A DNA stretch of 64,000 bases from Acanthamoeba sp. SK_2022b (GCA_027943245.1 JANDJZ010000149.1:1-64000), one strand, 5' to 3'; shown: positions 33,210 to 45,898, numbered from the stretch's first letter. Program-made: numbers and translations. The notes: a model not told the origin generated them from the sequence alone.

Positions 33210-34811
33210 ATGCTGAGTGTGAATCTATCGGGCACGGTGTCAGTGAACCTCACCGAAGGTGAAAAAGAGGAGGTGGAGCCCTACATCGTGGACCGTGCAG
33301 TGTGGACCGCGCTGCCTCCCAAGGTCAAGGGCATATTTGGCAACTCGGTTGAGGCATGGAAGGAATATGTAGTGCTCTACTCCATTGAACACCAGCTGCG
33401 GTGGCGCGACCATCTCGTGCGTAGCATCATGACCAGTGAGAAGGCCTACTTCGACGAGCTCATGGCCTGGAGCCGTAACCACCTCATGGTACTTACTGCT
33501 TGTTCCACTTGCGGTGCACCGCAACCGGCCAGAGCTGATCCTCACGCTCCCTACCACTGCAGTTGTACCCCTACCACCTATCAGATGTGATGGTTAAGGG
33601 TCTGCGCATTACTCCCTTCAAATATTACCTCAACATGATGCACGACGTCATGAAGCAAGGTTGCCCGCTCGCTTTCCCCTTTCTTTTTCGGCTCTCCTCT
33701 GATGTGAAGCGACCTCACTGACGCGACCGGTTGGTTTGGCTGTCTTGTCATCTCACCAGAGCGATCCTATGACCGCCTGCCCAACTTCACTGCCTCTGAC
33801 TGTACTACCGCCTCTCCTGTTGTGCGTACGTGCCTATACTTGGTAGTGATTTTGACAGCTTTGTCGCTGTCGCGCGTGGGTCGTCAGGCGTTCGGCTGCT
33901 GGGCATCGGGCGCAACCAATACATCGACACCATGAACACCGTCCGCGGGAAGGTACTTGCGGCGGTTGTGGCACAAGCGGTGGTTGTCTTACCCTGGCTT
34001 CTGTGAATGTGAATCCAGTCGTGGCTGTGGAGGCGGAAGCGTGGGGCCTTGTTCGAGCTGCTGCCCACTCAGCCGGTGCCCATTGAGATCGCTCACTGGT
34101 GGAAGATTAACATCGGCTACGTCAGTGAGGACGACATTCGTGTACACGACCATCGACCTTCCTCCGTGGACATGCATGTCGCGCTCGTGACCCACTCACA
34201 CGTGGACACATACCACTGCTACACAGAACTCGACCAAGATGGAGCACGCGGTAATCGACATGCTGATCGATGTGGGCCCGCGCAAGGCCGGCGAGGTGGA
34301 CAAGGCGACCGTGCACAGCCTCTACACAAAGGGCCTCATCTACATCGATGTGCCAGTCTATGATGAAGACTACATCATTAGTACGGCATCGCGCCTTCGG
34401 GTTGCAGACATTTGCCGTGGCCGTGACTCACCTGTTCATCGATTGAGCGAACAACAGTTCCTCCGCTGGAAGGCTTTGTCATGAATCGAGTGATCGGCGA
34501 CTACTTTGAAAACCTTCTCTACAAGCTTTTCGTCTCGGTCGACGAACGAACCAACGTGGAGCAGCTGGCCCACATCTTGCAAATGGATGTCCAAATGATC
34601 AAGGCACGTTATGTCTACTTTCTTGTTCCACCGAGCCTGGTTGTTGACATTAATCACAGCAAGCGCTCTCGCTCTACCTGCGACTCGGGTTCGCCAAGAA
34701 GAAGAACTTGGAGGAGCTCACCCAAACGGTATGTGGAGGCCACTCCACGCTGGGCAATCGTCGCCTTCGATCGAAGTCTGCTCATCTCCGCGTAACACAC
34801 ACACACACACA

Positions 34812-34886
<75 letters not shown>

Positions 34887-37171
34887 GCGTGTAGACGCTC
34901 GATGAAAGCTCGGGAAAGCTAAAGACGCGTTGGCACCCGTCTTGGCTGGCGACCGCCGGCCCCACTTCGCCAGGTGGGAGACGGCCCTCCATGGCAAAGG
35001 AGGTCACGCTCACGTTCACCCACAAGGACGGCGAGGGCTCTGCGTCTTACTACCCGTCCTTCTTCTCCGAGCCCGACCGCACCAACAGCTCTGAGAAGGA
35101 GGACATCAGCACCGTCATCGCCACGCCTGTGGTCAAATCGGACAGCGTCCCCACAGTACTGCCGCGCTCCTCTTCCTTGTTGCTTATGCCTGCCTGCCTG
35201 CGAACGCTCATCATTCTGGCTGTATTGACAGTTAGAGCATTCAAAGCGGATCGCGTTCCTGTTCGACTCGACAATCACTGCCTACCTCATGATGGGCAAC
35301 CTGGGCGCTGGGCTCAAGACGCACGCCGGTGCGTTCCGTGCACCCTCTCCCTCAATTCGGATACTTAGATCAGTCACCTCATCGGGCCCGCTTCATCTGT
35401 GGTGCAGTAACCATGTTCGAGCGAGGTAAGCTCTCCGACGAGTTTCTTGACAGTCTGCTGGAGGAGCTGCAGCTGGTCAAGCCCAAGGCCGAGGGTGAGG
35501 CGCAGGTACGTTTCTCGCTTGTCTCCCTGCCAATAGTTGCGTGGTACCGATGTGTCTCACGAATCTGTCTCTCGTTCCCGTGCTGGTCAATGCACACAGC
35601 GTTACGTGGACCACGCCATCTGCCTGAAGAACACCATTCAAGCTCTCCGATACAATAAAAAGGTGCTAGATCTGCCCGATTGTGACGGAGGCATCGATCT
35701 CATCCGCTGCGAGCGCATCAACACGCTCGACGAAGCCACCCGGCTACGAGTACCCCCACCCACCCGCTCTTTGGAAGCCTCCATTTTGGCCTCGTCGAAA
35801 CGCGTTATTCATTCGTTCGTTCTCTTTGTCGCACTGCAGTTGCTGGAGAAGAATTACGCGGTCCTCATCTCCATGGCGCCCATCTCCACCGAGACCGAGG
35901 AAATGACCCGAGTAGTGCCCCGCCACTTCGGCCCGCCCCTGCCCGAGGTACGCCGGTTATGACTTGACCGCCCGCAGCAGCTCTCTCCTGAGCTGCCGGC
36001 TTGCCCTCGAGACTGCGCTGGTGGTTTACAGCTGAGCCTGCACGTCTCGTCGCCTTGTACGTCGGCTGTTGCGTGCAGTTCAACTCGATGTGGTGGAAGC
36101 TCTTTGTATACAACGAGCTCGGAGCCGGACCGCCCACCATACTCTACCCGCGGGGCGTGCGCGTCACTCAACTGCCTTCTGTTCTACTGGTACCAGAACT
36201 GCCTCCCCTTCACCTGATTTTCAGGCACGTAGATTGCACTTCATTCACCGCGCATCATGCACACGGACCCGGACAGCCCTATGACCGGGTCACTTTCACG
36301 GCCGGACAGCACGAGCCAGCGGTTTTGCCCACTGTGAATCTGCTGCCAGTGCTCAACGAGGCCCTCATCTCATCCTCGGTCTGGGTTCAGGCCTTTGCCT
36401 ACGCCCACAAGTCCACCGTGGTCAACGTGCCCTTCCCCGTCCGACCTCCTCCCGACGGCTTCACAGGTACTTCAGCGTTTTCCGGTCTCGCAACGCAGCG
36501 CAACTGATTCAAGTCGCGCTCACCATGCAGTGACCGAGTACGACCAGGACAACCTTGAGTACCACCCGTTCGTGCAGCAGGTAAGAAGCAGAGCGGCGTC
36601 ACCAGCGACTGTGGCTTAATCGGCTCACTTGGTGGTGGTTGTGTGTATGTGTGTATGCGTTTTTTGCGCTCAGCTGCAAGAAAAGCTCAATCTGCAGTAT
36701 GGGTTTGGGTACATCACCATGGCCAGCCCGCACGCCCTCAGCCTGCCCGAGGGGCGGCGTTTCGCCGGCGGAGAAGAGTCGGAGGTGGGTGTGGACGACG
36801 AGGACGACGAAGACGAGGAGGACGACTGCTACGGGGACACCGGGCCGAGCCTCGGCAGCCGCAAGAGCGCGGTGCTGGAGCACAAGCGAACGCCCGAGTC
36901 GGACGAGTGGACGCCCATGGAGGTGACGTTCGGGATGCCGCTGTTCGACCCGCAGCTGAACAAGGCCGTGTGCGAGCGCATTGAGTCCTTCCAGCTGTTC
37001 TCCGAGGAAAACCTGGCCCAGTACACCAAGCACAGCCAGCACCTCTCGAACGCCCTCCTCGACTTCATCGAGGCCCACCAGGCGCCCCACTACAAGTACG
37101 AGGTAGAGCCGGGCCAGGTGCCGCCGCCCACCAAGACTCTCACATTCCCTGGCAACTCCACCTGTCACTAG
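33210..37171 (+). CDS. FAM91: FAM91 family protein
   Basis: Gene of more than ten exons, ATG 33210, TAG 37171. Nearly every exon aligns by eye with human FAM91A1: [128 protein letters not shown] joined to [35 protein letters not shown] and [16 protein letters not shown]. These cover both the FAM91 N and C domains. In animals FAM91A1 works at the trans-Golgi network with TBC1D23 and WDR11 in capture of endosome-derived vesicles; the same role is inferred. An acidic insert ([10 protein letters not shown]) near 36800 is lineage-specific. One intron holds a long CA repeat. Confidence 0.93.
34797..34882 (+). repeat. (AC)n microsatellite in a FAM91 intron
   Basis: About 40 AC units with one interruption (CACCAC) fill an intron; the exon resumes at about 34895. 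Confidence 0.95.
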
Positions 37172-37330
37172 CACAACCTTGATTGCAATGAACGATCATG
37201 CCTCTGTCCTCTCCGGAGCAACCCACCTCGCCGAATTATTGGGCCAATGATACTGGGCCGGAGAGAGCTTCCCCATTTTTGTTAGCCGCTGGCCACAACT
37301 TGCTACAACCAACGTTTGAAGGCAGCAGCA

Positions 37331-39497
37331 TGTACCTCACCACCGGCCGCTACGGGGTGTGCATTACTGGAGTACTGGCGGTCGCTCTCGCCATCACCAC
37401 CGTCGCTGCCACGCCGTACTCTTACCCCCCTCCTTGCTCTTTTTACAATAATCGTATGGTGGGGGAGCTGAAGGGGTAGAGGGCGCAGTGAGGTGAAGCC
37501 CTTTGTGATCGACGTACCGGCGAGCGTGCTGGAGGACCTGCACTACAGGCTAGCCCATGCACGCTTCCCGCAACCGCTGGACACCTTCGAGACGACCAAC
37601 CCGTGGGCCTACGGCACGACCGCAGCCTACATGAAAGAGCTCACACACTACTGGCTCCACTCCTATAACTGGACCGAGCAACAGGCCAACCTCAATCGCT
37701 TCCCTCAGTTCACCACTGGTACGCCTTCTTGCTGTGGCGCTGCTCTTATTTCCTCGCGGCTCCGTAAGTGAAGCTCACCCACAAGGGCAGAAATTGAGGG
37801 GCTGTTGGTGCACTTCCTGCATGTCCGCTCCAAGGCACCCCACGCCATCCCCCTCATCTTCTCGCATGGCTGGCCTGGCTCAGTGTTGGAGTGCACCAAG
37901 GTGATCCCGCTCCTCACCGGTCCGTACTCCAAGCCTAGTTCAAACCAAGAGCTTCCTAATCCTTATGTGCAGATGAGCGCGCCAGCATTCCCTTCCACGT
38001 CGTGTGTCCATCCCTCCCCGGGTATGGCTTCTCGGAGGCGCCCAAGGAACCAGGTGCCTCAGAGCCTCCACTCTTTTGTATGCCTGAGCTCCTAACAGGC
38101 TCGTCTCCATTTTGTTAGGGTTTGATACGACCAAGATGGCGGCCATGTTCGTTCAGGCACTGTCCTCCTCGCCTATCGCCCCCTATCGCCAACAGATTTA
38201 TGGTGTGTAAGAGCTCTACCGCTCTCCCTTTAACAGCGTCGTGGTGAACAGTTGATGGAGCGTCTAGGCTACACCGAGTACGTGGCACAAGGAGGCGACT
38301 GGGGCAGCTCGATCACCTCCGAGATGGCCATGCTGGCTCCCCAGCACTGTCGCGCGATTCACCTCAACTTCCTCCCCACTGGCCCGCCCACCAACAAAGG
38401 TGCGCCCATCGCTCGATCCTGCAAAGATGCGTTTAAGCCCAGGGGGCTTACCAAGAGAGATCTCGGAACAGGCCTGGTGGCCTCCCTGAAGCTGGGATTG
38501 TCGTACCTATTTCCCAGTTTGTTCTATACGCCCCGCGAACGTCAAAGCATGTGGGACACCTTCTCAGTGCTCCTGGAGGAGACTGGGTGCGGCCCTCCCG
38601 ACAATCAACCCGCTCTTGTCGCTGCTGGGGGACCCACTAACCCAACATCAAATGTGTTAAGTTATCTCCATCTGCAGGGGACTCGCCCCCACACCGTCGG
38701 CTTCGCACTTAACGATTCGCCCGTGGGTCTGGCCGCCTACATCGTCGAGGTACCATGCGGGCCTCTGGACTCAGTAGCCTGTGCCATACAATCGCTGAAC
38801 CTCTCTCGCGTGGACACTACAGAAATTCAGAACATGGACTGACTGCCAGGGCGACATCGAGAAGAGTGTCACTAAGGACGAGCTGCTGACCAACATGTTT
38901 GTTGCCCCCTTTCCCATTCTCCTTCTCAAATGGTCATCTGGTCGCGGGATGATGCGCACCAATGTCTAATGCCGCGTGTTCGACCGCAGCATGATCTACT
39001 GGGTCTCGCAGAGCATCACGTCCAGCATGCGTCTCTACTACGAGATGTTCCATTCCAAGGAGTCGGTCTTCGACAAAGGTGCTAGGTTGTACGTAACGGT
39101 ACCCACAGGTACGCACCGCCAAAATTATTCAGCTTTGCTTGATGACCAACGTATGTTCCCCCACCAGGAGTGGCAGTTTTCCCCAAAGAGGTGTCCCGCT
39201 GGCCGCGCAGCTGGGCTGGTACGCTGTCCCACTTGGTGACATAGGAGAGCTTTACCATGACCTGGTGGTAGCTCCTCAACGCTCATGTTGTCTGTTATGA
39301 CAGAGTACTACTACAACATCACGCACTGGAGCGAGATGCAGAGCGGCGGTCACTTTGCCGCTCTGGAAGAACCGCTGGTGCTGGTCTCCGACATACGCGT
39401 CTTCGTTGGCTCGCTTCCTCCCGCCACTTTCACCTCGTATGCTCTGCCTTCGACCGGCGAGCAGAAGGCGCCCACGAACACTCGCAGCGAGCTCTAG
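37331..39497 (+). CDS. Epoxide hydrolase, microsomal (EPHX1-like) type
   Basis: Multi-exon alpha/beta-hydrolase gene. ATG 37331 opens a hydrophobic leader (GVCITGVLAVALAITTVAAT), probably a signal peptide or anchor; its junction to exon 2 could not be settled. The N-terminal epoxide hydrolase domain follows (KPFVIDVPASVLEDL, RFPQPLDTFE, YMKELTHYWL). Then come the oxyanion-hole motif LIFSHGWPGSV, FHVVCPSLPGYGF in separate frames, and the nucleophile aspartate in GGDWGSSI. The exon with GLAAYIVE follows. The catalytic histidine is in SGGHFAALEEP near the end; TAG at 39497. It hydrolyses epoxides to diols, usually at the endoplasmic reticulum. Several introns are unusually long for this window, and two exons (about 37950-38030 and 38820-38960) are hard to place. 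Confidence 0.78.
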
Positions 39498-39835
39498 AGC
39501 GGTGGTGGATTTAGCTGTGTTTGGGATGCTGACGTGGCTGGTGACGTCAATTTGAAATTGCTCATAAAGAGGGCAAGACAAACGAGCTCGGTAAATGCGC
39601 TTCACCAGGAGTTCAAGTTGGACAGGGATTGTGGCGTCAGTTATCTCGTGGGCTGTTTTTGTTGCTGCTGCTGCGTATATTGCCCCCCCCCCCCTCTGTG
39701 TACTCACTCCGTGTGCTCACATCGTTACTCCGGCAGGGGCTTTAGGGGCGCCCTTTTTGGTAGTGCAGGTAATAAGGTTCTCTTCTACATCAAGGCCTTG
39801 GTATCCTTATCTCCTATTCTTCCAGGTCTCGAGGC

Positions 39836-40850
39836 GAGACGCACGGTCGAAGAGCTGCGAGATGAATACGAGAAGCTTAACATCCAACATCAGGTCGAGC
39901 TCCTGCAGAAGGGCGGTGAGTTGTTTGCCTCTGCAACATCAGGCAACAACCATCGCAAGAACAGATACAGCGACATCCTGGCCACCGAGGCCACCAGGGT
40001 CCAGCTGCTCGGGCACCGTGACCTCCTCTTCGATGACAGCGACTACATCAACGCCAACTACATCGACGGCGAGGTAACAGGTTCACAGAGAGCCTACATA
40101 GCATGCCAGGCGCCTCTACCGTCAACGCTCAACCACTTTTGGCTCATGCTATGGGTACCGACCGTCTCATCTGCAGGCTAATGACAACCCCCTTGCTGAT
40201 TGGTCGTTCCTTAACCAAATCAGGAAAACAACAGTCCAGTCATCGTCATGCTCACCCGCCTGACAGAGCGTGGGCACGTCAAGGCCACCGCCTACTGGCC
40301 CCAGCACCTGGGAGAGAAAACAGAGTTCGGGCCCTTTCGCGTTACCTTCATCAGTAGCGAGATCGTCAATGCCCACCTCCTGCAGCGCGTCTTCGAGATC
40401 GAGCACGCCGGAGAGACACGGCGGGTCGTTCAGCTGCATTACACCGAATGGCCCGACTTTGGCACGCCTGAATCTACGCGCACTATTCGTACGCTTATAG
40501 ACCTCGCCAACCTGCACAGGCAGGAGGGACGGCGAACCGGGCGCGATGGACCGATGGTGGTGCACTGCTCGGCCGGCGTGGGGCGGGCAGGCACCTTTAT
40601 CGCCATCCATCTTATTCTGGAGAAGATGCAACACGCTCAAGAGTTCTCCATGCGCGTAGTGGACCTCCCCCGCACTCTTGCTCGGCTTCGTGCGAGTCGC
40701 GTGGGCATGGTGCAGACTCCAGACCAGTACCGCTTTATCTACGATGTGCTTTGGGATGCCACAATCGAGCGCACGGAAACGCGTGGCCTGGCCGTTGAGG
40801 AACCTCATCTGGATGCGCTCAGACCACACTTGCTACGTGATGAGCTGTGA
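39836..40850 (+). CDS. Protein tyrosine phosphatase, classical receptor/non-receptor type
   Basis: Three exons cover a whole catalytic domain: KNRYSDILATEATRV, DYINANYIDGE, RAYIACQAPLPSTLNHFW, VIVMLTRLTERGHVK, the WPD loop in HYTEWPDFGTPES, the signature VHCSAGVGRAGTF with catalytic cysteine and arginine, and the Q-loop VQTPDQYRFIYDVL. It ends RDEL and TGA at 40850. All catalytic residues are present, so it should be an active phosphotyrosine phosphatase. The C-terminal RDEL resembles an ER-retention signal, but no signal peptide was found. The N-terminus is unresolved: the frame is open to 39534 without an ATG, and a first exon probably lies between 39498 and 39600 with donor GTAAAT near 39590. 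Confidence 0.85.
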
Positions 40851-40902
40851 GCCTCATGGACAATTTAAAATTGAAAATTGCTTTTTTTTGCTCGCTTTCG
40901 TT

Positions 40903-42546
40903 ATGGAGACAGCGAGGTCGTTGGCAACGTTGGATACCAACGTGACGGCATGTGTGCTGGCTCACCTCTCACCTTCGGACCTCGCTCGCGTACATCCTAA
41001 TTCGCGAACATAAAAAGAATTAAGGTCTCAGAAAACGACGAATAACTAGGGGGGGATGTAGGTGGGGCAAACATGCAGGTCTTTTGGACACGAGACAACA
41101 AGTGACGTGGTGTGGTGCGCGCTCTTCATGCGCCGCTTTGGTCATGATTTCTGGGGCGAGGCTGTTGGCAAGCACCCCTACCTGCCTGAGGCCGTGTCAC
41201 CACCCAGCAGCGAGGAGTGGCACCGACACCTCGTCAGTGATATATTTGCGCTCTTCTCAGAGCGCCCGCTCAAGCCTTCGAGCAGTGACGCAGACCACAG
41301 CGAGGAGGACCGGGAAGGCTGCGTGCCGCCGCTGAACGAATTCGTCAGGAGACACGCCACTTCCGAAGGCTACGGTGGATGGAAGGCGGCCTATCGTCGG
41401 TACGTCTGTGTGCTGAGCCATGCATTCGTAGCGAGACGACCCGATCCTAACAATACAACTGCTGGTGGTCTGGGCGGGACAAACAGCATGCACGAGATGG
41501 TGGCCCAATGGACCGAGCCGGCTGACGAGGCAGTCATCGTGGCTGGTCTGGTGCCCTTCACCACCCTGTCTACCATTGCCGACATAGCGAAGCGTCACTT
41601 GAGCAACTGTACTGGCTTCCCATTCCATTACAATCAGCGCACCAAGTTGTGCTCACCCCCACCGCCAGGTTTGAGAAGTAAGTCGCAAGGCACAGTCAAC
41701 GCCACGAAACTGACAAGTCCAGCATACGATGCGGTGAGCCCTGGCGGTATCTTTCCCATCCTTCCTCATCTGTGATGGCCCACGTCATTGACAGGGTGTG
41801 CTGTTGTTGCTGCTCCAGGCGAATGTAGGCTGCTTCGAATGAAAGCTCATCTTTACCTCTACCACTACAATCGTCCTGGCGACAAATCAACGGCGATCAA
41901 CATATGCGTCGTTCGTAAGCCCAGGTGCTCCCCAGTCCTTGCGTGAATGCATGAGTCCACATTAGGCTCAGGCAATTTGTTATGTTGTAAAGGAATTGGT
42001 ATCTTGAGGGCAATCTCTATTTCAGAGGCCTGCGCACAACTGAATCCGATCATCTCAAGCTCGTGTACGTCGTCGACGCGCAGGCGATGGAGAGTAGCGA
42101 GATCCATGCTGAACGCGTATTCACCCTCTAGGATAAGCTTTGCCTTATTGGAACCTGGTGGCTCACAGCCCCAACTAAACTATTGTGCCTCATAGGTCTA
42201 CCGAGAGCTTCATGGCATGTTGGGCGAGGGGAAAGACAGGTTTAGCCGAGGCCTGCACGTTGTCCTGTTCCTTGTCAACGTCAGCGATCATGAGAGAGAT
42301 GTTCCAAAGATACTCAGTAGACTGAAGGTTGTGCTTTCGTGTTAGCCGAACTGCTCCCGTGTTGCTTACGCCAGCACACTCTGCCTGACAGGTTCCCCAA
42401 TTTGCTGTGCCTCCTCACTGGTGCCCCTACTACGCCGGCCCGGTCATCTTCGTTGTCGCTCCGCTAGACCAACGTTTGAACTCCCATCCCCCGCTGCACG
42501 AAGTTGACTTCACTAACACATTTCATCCCAGGGGGCAAAGGTATTA
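40903..42546 (+). CDS. F-box protein with uncharacterised C-terminal region
   Basis: ATG 40903 begins an F-box (LDTNVTACVLAHLSPSDLARV), which continues after a short intron as GQTCRSFGHETTSDVVWCAL. This gives the L-P/S..L..V.. W pattern that binds Skp1 in SCF ubiquitin ligases. A second large exon (to about 41675) carries MRRFGHDFWGEAV, an acidic serine-rich loop and KAAYRRYVCVLSHAF. Later exons are less certain; they encode HLKLVYVVDAQAMESSE, KDRFSRGLHVVLFLVNVSD and WCPYYAGPVIFVVAPLDQ, ending about 42546. The C-terminal segments look like a compact alpha/beta domain but match no family I recognise. Exon joins after 41675 are tentative. Confidence 0.6.
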
Positions 42547-42785
42547 GAAGGGCGCTGAAGTGGCTCTTCCAGCAGCCTTCATCCCGTCCCCATTGGAGCT
42601 CCACAGGCTTTCTCTTGTGCGCCCTCCAAGAGGGGACAGCTTGAGGCACGCTCTTGCCCTTGCGCCACAGAACACAAACCGATTCGCAGCAGCGAAAAAG
42701 GATAAATTGGAACAAGGTGGCTCAGAAGACAAAAAATAAATCAAAAAAAAAAAAAAAACAAAAAAACAACAACATCTGGTCACGC

Positions 42786-43613
42786 ATGGCTGAGCAAACA
42801 AGGGAGGCTGATGAGTGCATCGTGTGCACTCTTGCTGGTATCATTTGTGATGGGTATGGGCATCGATCTTTAGCTTGTTCCGATCTTTCTTTCAGATCTC
42901 TAAAGGTGCAACACCTGCAGTGGACGCCCGTGTGGACAATGCGCGCAAGCAGGTAACCCCTTGGGGTGCAGCCGAAAGCGGAAGCGGGGCCGGCCACGCA
43001 AGGTCAAGCCCGACCGCAAGCCCCTCACCACACCCAAACCACGTACGCAACCCTTCTCACTTGGCCACCACCACCTTTTCTTTAACGATGTGCACCCGCC
43101 CACGGGCGTCAAGTGGCCCTCCGCCCGGCCTCGTTCGTAGCTCCCGTTCCGGCTGTGCCGCCCACTTCGTCACCGCCGTCAACGTGGCCTGCCGTCAGTG
43201 CACCGCACAGCAACGCGCCACCGCCCATTCGTTCGGAGCCGCCATCGCAACGGCGAAGCCAGTCACCCAAACGGCGGCGAACCATCATCACGAGCTCCGG
43301 AAGCGACGAGGACGACGGTCGAGGGGTGTGGCGACCAGACGCCAACCGATTTGATCAAGCGCCTGACGAGGGCGAGAAGCACAGCGCACGAGCCACCACA
43401 GACGAACGGCGAAAACCGAGCGTTGTACCCAGCGTGCTCCAGCTGCTCGTCGAAGAGCTGCACGACATGAGGCGAAGTATGAAGTGCGTGAAGAGAGACC
43501 TCGCCAAGCTCTCGGCCAAACAGCGTTCCTTCAACGAAATGCAACACGGTACACCTCGCAACCTCTCTCTCCTGTGTGGCGTCTCCAACGGGCAACATAG
43601 CAAAATGGGAAGG

Positions 43614-43690
<77 letters not shown>

Positions 43691-44913
43691 CACGCATAGA
43701 CCTGATACAGACCATGGACTCTCTCCCCCTCACGAGCGAGCGATCGCCCGCTTCGGTCAGTTCGAACACTTTGGCATCGTCGGCGCCGTGGAGATCGGAG
43801 GCGGATTATGCGCCGGTGTGGGACGCCACGCCCGACCAGACGGCTCTGAGATCGGGGCCGAGCGTCGACCCGGCATCCCGGCATGTGATCCATCGGCACA
43901 TACACGAGTCGGTCCGTGAGATGCGAAGGCAGATAGTGCTTCAATTCCCGTTCCTGATGCGCTACAACCTGGACGCCCGCGATGTGCCATTCGTGATAGA
44001 CGATCTACGGTACACGTGGCGAGATGGAGATTGGGGGGGGGCCTATGGACCGGTTTCAAAAAACCGAGCTCATGTCACACCACAGGAAGCCGCTCATGGT
44101 GTCCCGCTTTATTACCGATCCCACGGGCGTAACGGTGCCCCTGCCGCACCTCGTCTACGCCAATCCAGCTTTTTGCGAGACGGTCAAATACCAACTGGTA
44201 ACCCTCCTCTCGCCCCAATCTGCTGCGGCGTTGCGTCTTACTCCAATTTGATGCTCTTGCGCTGCACTCGCAGTACGAGTTGCAGGGGTGTCCGGTTACC
44301 AAAATAAGTTGCCTCGCCGATGCCCAAAGGGCGCGCATGCTGGAGCATCTGCTGCACCGGCACGTCCATCCCCATTTAATCTATTAGATTATTTGTTTTC
44401 TGTTATGTTATTTACGTGCACCACCTTTGCGATGTTACATCGCAGCCCTTATCCGGACCTGAGCAATTTGATGCATACCGAGATGACGCTGTTTGCCAAA
44501 GATGGCGGGCTTCTTAACGCTTCTGTGCGCTGTCAAGTGTTCTTTGATGATCAGAACAACGTACGTTACGCTGTGCCTTTCTGGACAGGTCTATACTCAC
44601 GTGCCTGCCGCGATGTACTTGCGCAGGCGGCGTGGGTCGCCGTGTGCGTCGATGCCGTAGCGCCAGCTACTCACCGGACTCTGTTGGCCATACTGAGCAG
44701 TATGCACCTCCTGCATTACTATTGTATTCTCTTTTATCGACGACTCACGTCCCATGACCTTTCAGACTGCGCGTCTACTCTGACGGCTCAAGTGTCGCAT
44801 TCTGTCCCCCTCCTGTTCCCATCGTACTACCCGTCGCCTTCGCAAGGCTCATTTCCATCAGCCACTTCTACACCCAACAAGTGACATACCAACCCAATCG
44901 CCATTGTTCATAA
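42786..44913 (+). CDS. Zn2Cys6 transcription factor with AT-hook and PAS-like domain
   Basis: Exon 1 (42786 to about 42854) and exon 2 join across GT-AG into a zinc cluster: ECIVCTLAGIICDGG, then RPCGQCAQAGNPLGC, spacing CX2CX6C-loop-CX2CX8C. An AT-hook-like RKRKRGRPRKVK follows directly. Downstream exons have a serine/proline region, a coiled-coil-like LQLLVEELHDMRRSMK, a segment MRRQIVLQFPFLMRYN, and a PAS-like core with PHLVYANPAFCE and KDGGLLNASVRC. This order resembles fungal ERT1/AcuK-type gluconeogenesis regulators, a resemblance from memory. The stop is tentative: one frame ends at 44884, the one preferred here at 44913. The intron before 43690 is a long CA repeat. Confidence 0.65.
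43616..43689 (+). repeat. (CA)n microsatellite in an intron
   Basis: About 36 CA units inside an intron of the Zn2Cys6 factor gene, between the coiled-coil exon and the PAS-side exons. Confidence 0.95.
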
Positions 44914-45018
44914 ATTGTTAAATAAATCCACCCCTCGTCTTACCATACAGGGCACGTCGGTGGGTCTGCGCATAGGATCAAAGTACGTCAGATCTTGGGA
45001 AGCCCCTCGCCCGGGCCT

Positions 45019-45898
45019 TTAGACCTTTCTCTTGCCGTGGTGTCCACCTTCCGACTGCGGGACGAAGCCAGGACTGACGCTAATGGACCCGCGAAGAGGA
45101 ATCTGCCAGGTACATCAGTACGAGAAGAGCACGTTGGGGGAGAGAGGTGCAGTACGATGTTCTTTGGATTCTGAGGATCTGTTACCCAGCTGAGGGTGCT
45201 CATGTTTGGGGTCTCCGAGAACCCCATTGTGAACCTGTGTTTTTCATTGCACATGGGGATCCACTCAGGCGGTTCATCACCAGAATACGCTTGTGCTTGC
45301 GCGTGCGGCGGTGCGTGTGTGCAGGTGTGTTGGAGCCATACTCTCCTATTCGCTCCAGGACTCCGTATCGCCCAGAGCAGAGCACCAGCGCGCTCTTATA
45401 CAAGGTACAGTATCTGCGGTACAGCGGGAGCAGCCAGAATGAGCTGGGCCAGGACGCGACTGGCGCAGAGGGAGGGGCGTACTGACCCACTGGAAAGTCT
45501 GACGATGTCGCCCGGCTGCAGGGAATCTCCCTGTGTGTCCCACAGAGACAGGAGGATGCAGGCGCTGGCGTCGGCCACAAGGCACTGTGATATCTTGGTG
45601 TCCTCGCCTGTCTTAGGCTCTGCTCCGTTTCCCTACTTGTTCAGTATCACCACCCCAGGTAGGGCAAGCGACCGTATGTACCAGAAAGCACAGTCTTCTC
45701 CAACACGATGAACACACAGCACAGGTTTTTCATATCTGCACAAGCCTCCTCTTCGGTGAGGAAAAGAGCATAGCTGAGGGAGGAGGTGAAAGACGCACAA
45801 GGTCGTAGGTCGCTTATCTTAGTTACTGCAAGGGTTGGGCTGGTGGGATGACCTCCCCCAGTCTCGTCGCTTGGGGGCCTCTGCCTGTCTGCTTGCAT
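45019..45898 (-). CDS. NABP: SOSS-B / NABP single-stranded DNA-binding protein (hSSB1/2 homologue)
   Basis: Small spliced minus-strand gene. Exon 1 starts at ATG 45898 and ends VTKISDLRP. Exon 2 gives MKNLCCVFIVLEKT. Exon 3 gives DTKISQCLVADASACILL and LQPGDIVRLSSG. Exon 4 gives CTLYKSALVLCSGRYG and LERIGE. Exon 5 gives FTMGFSETPNMS, and the last exon ends HHGKRKV and TAA. Phases fit at the joins checked. The blocks follow the single OB-fold of human NABP1/2 (FIVLE, VAD..G.I..S.WD, IQPGDI.RL..G, LTLY.GR.G.L..IGE, F....PN.S). It binds single-stranded DNA in the SOSS complex for double-strand-break repair and checkpoint signalling. The C-terminal tail is much shorter than in vertebrates. Confidence 0.85.
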
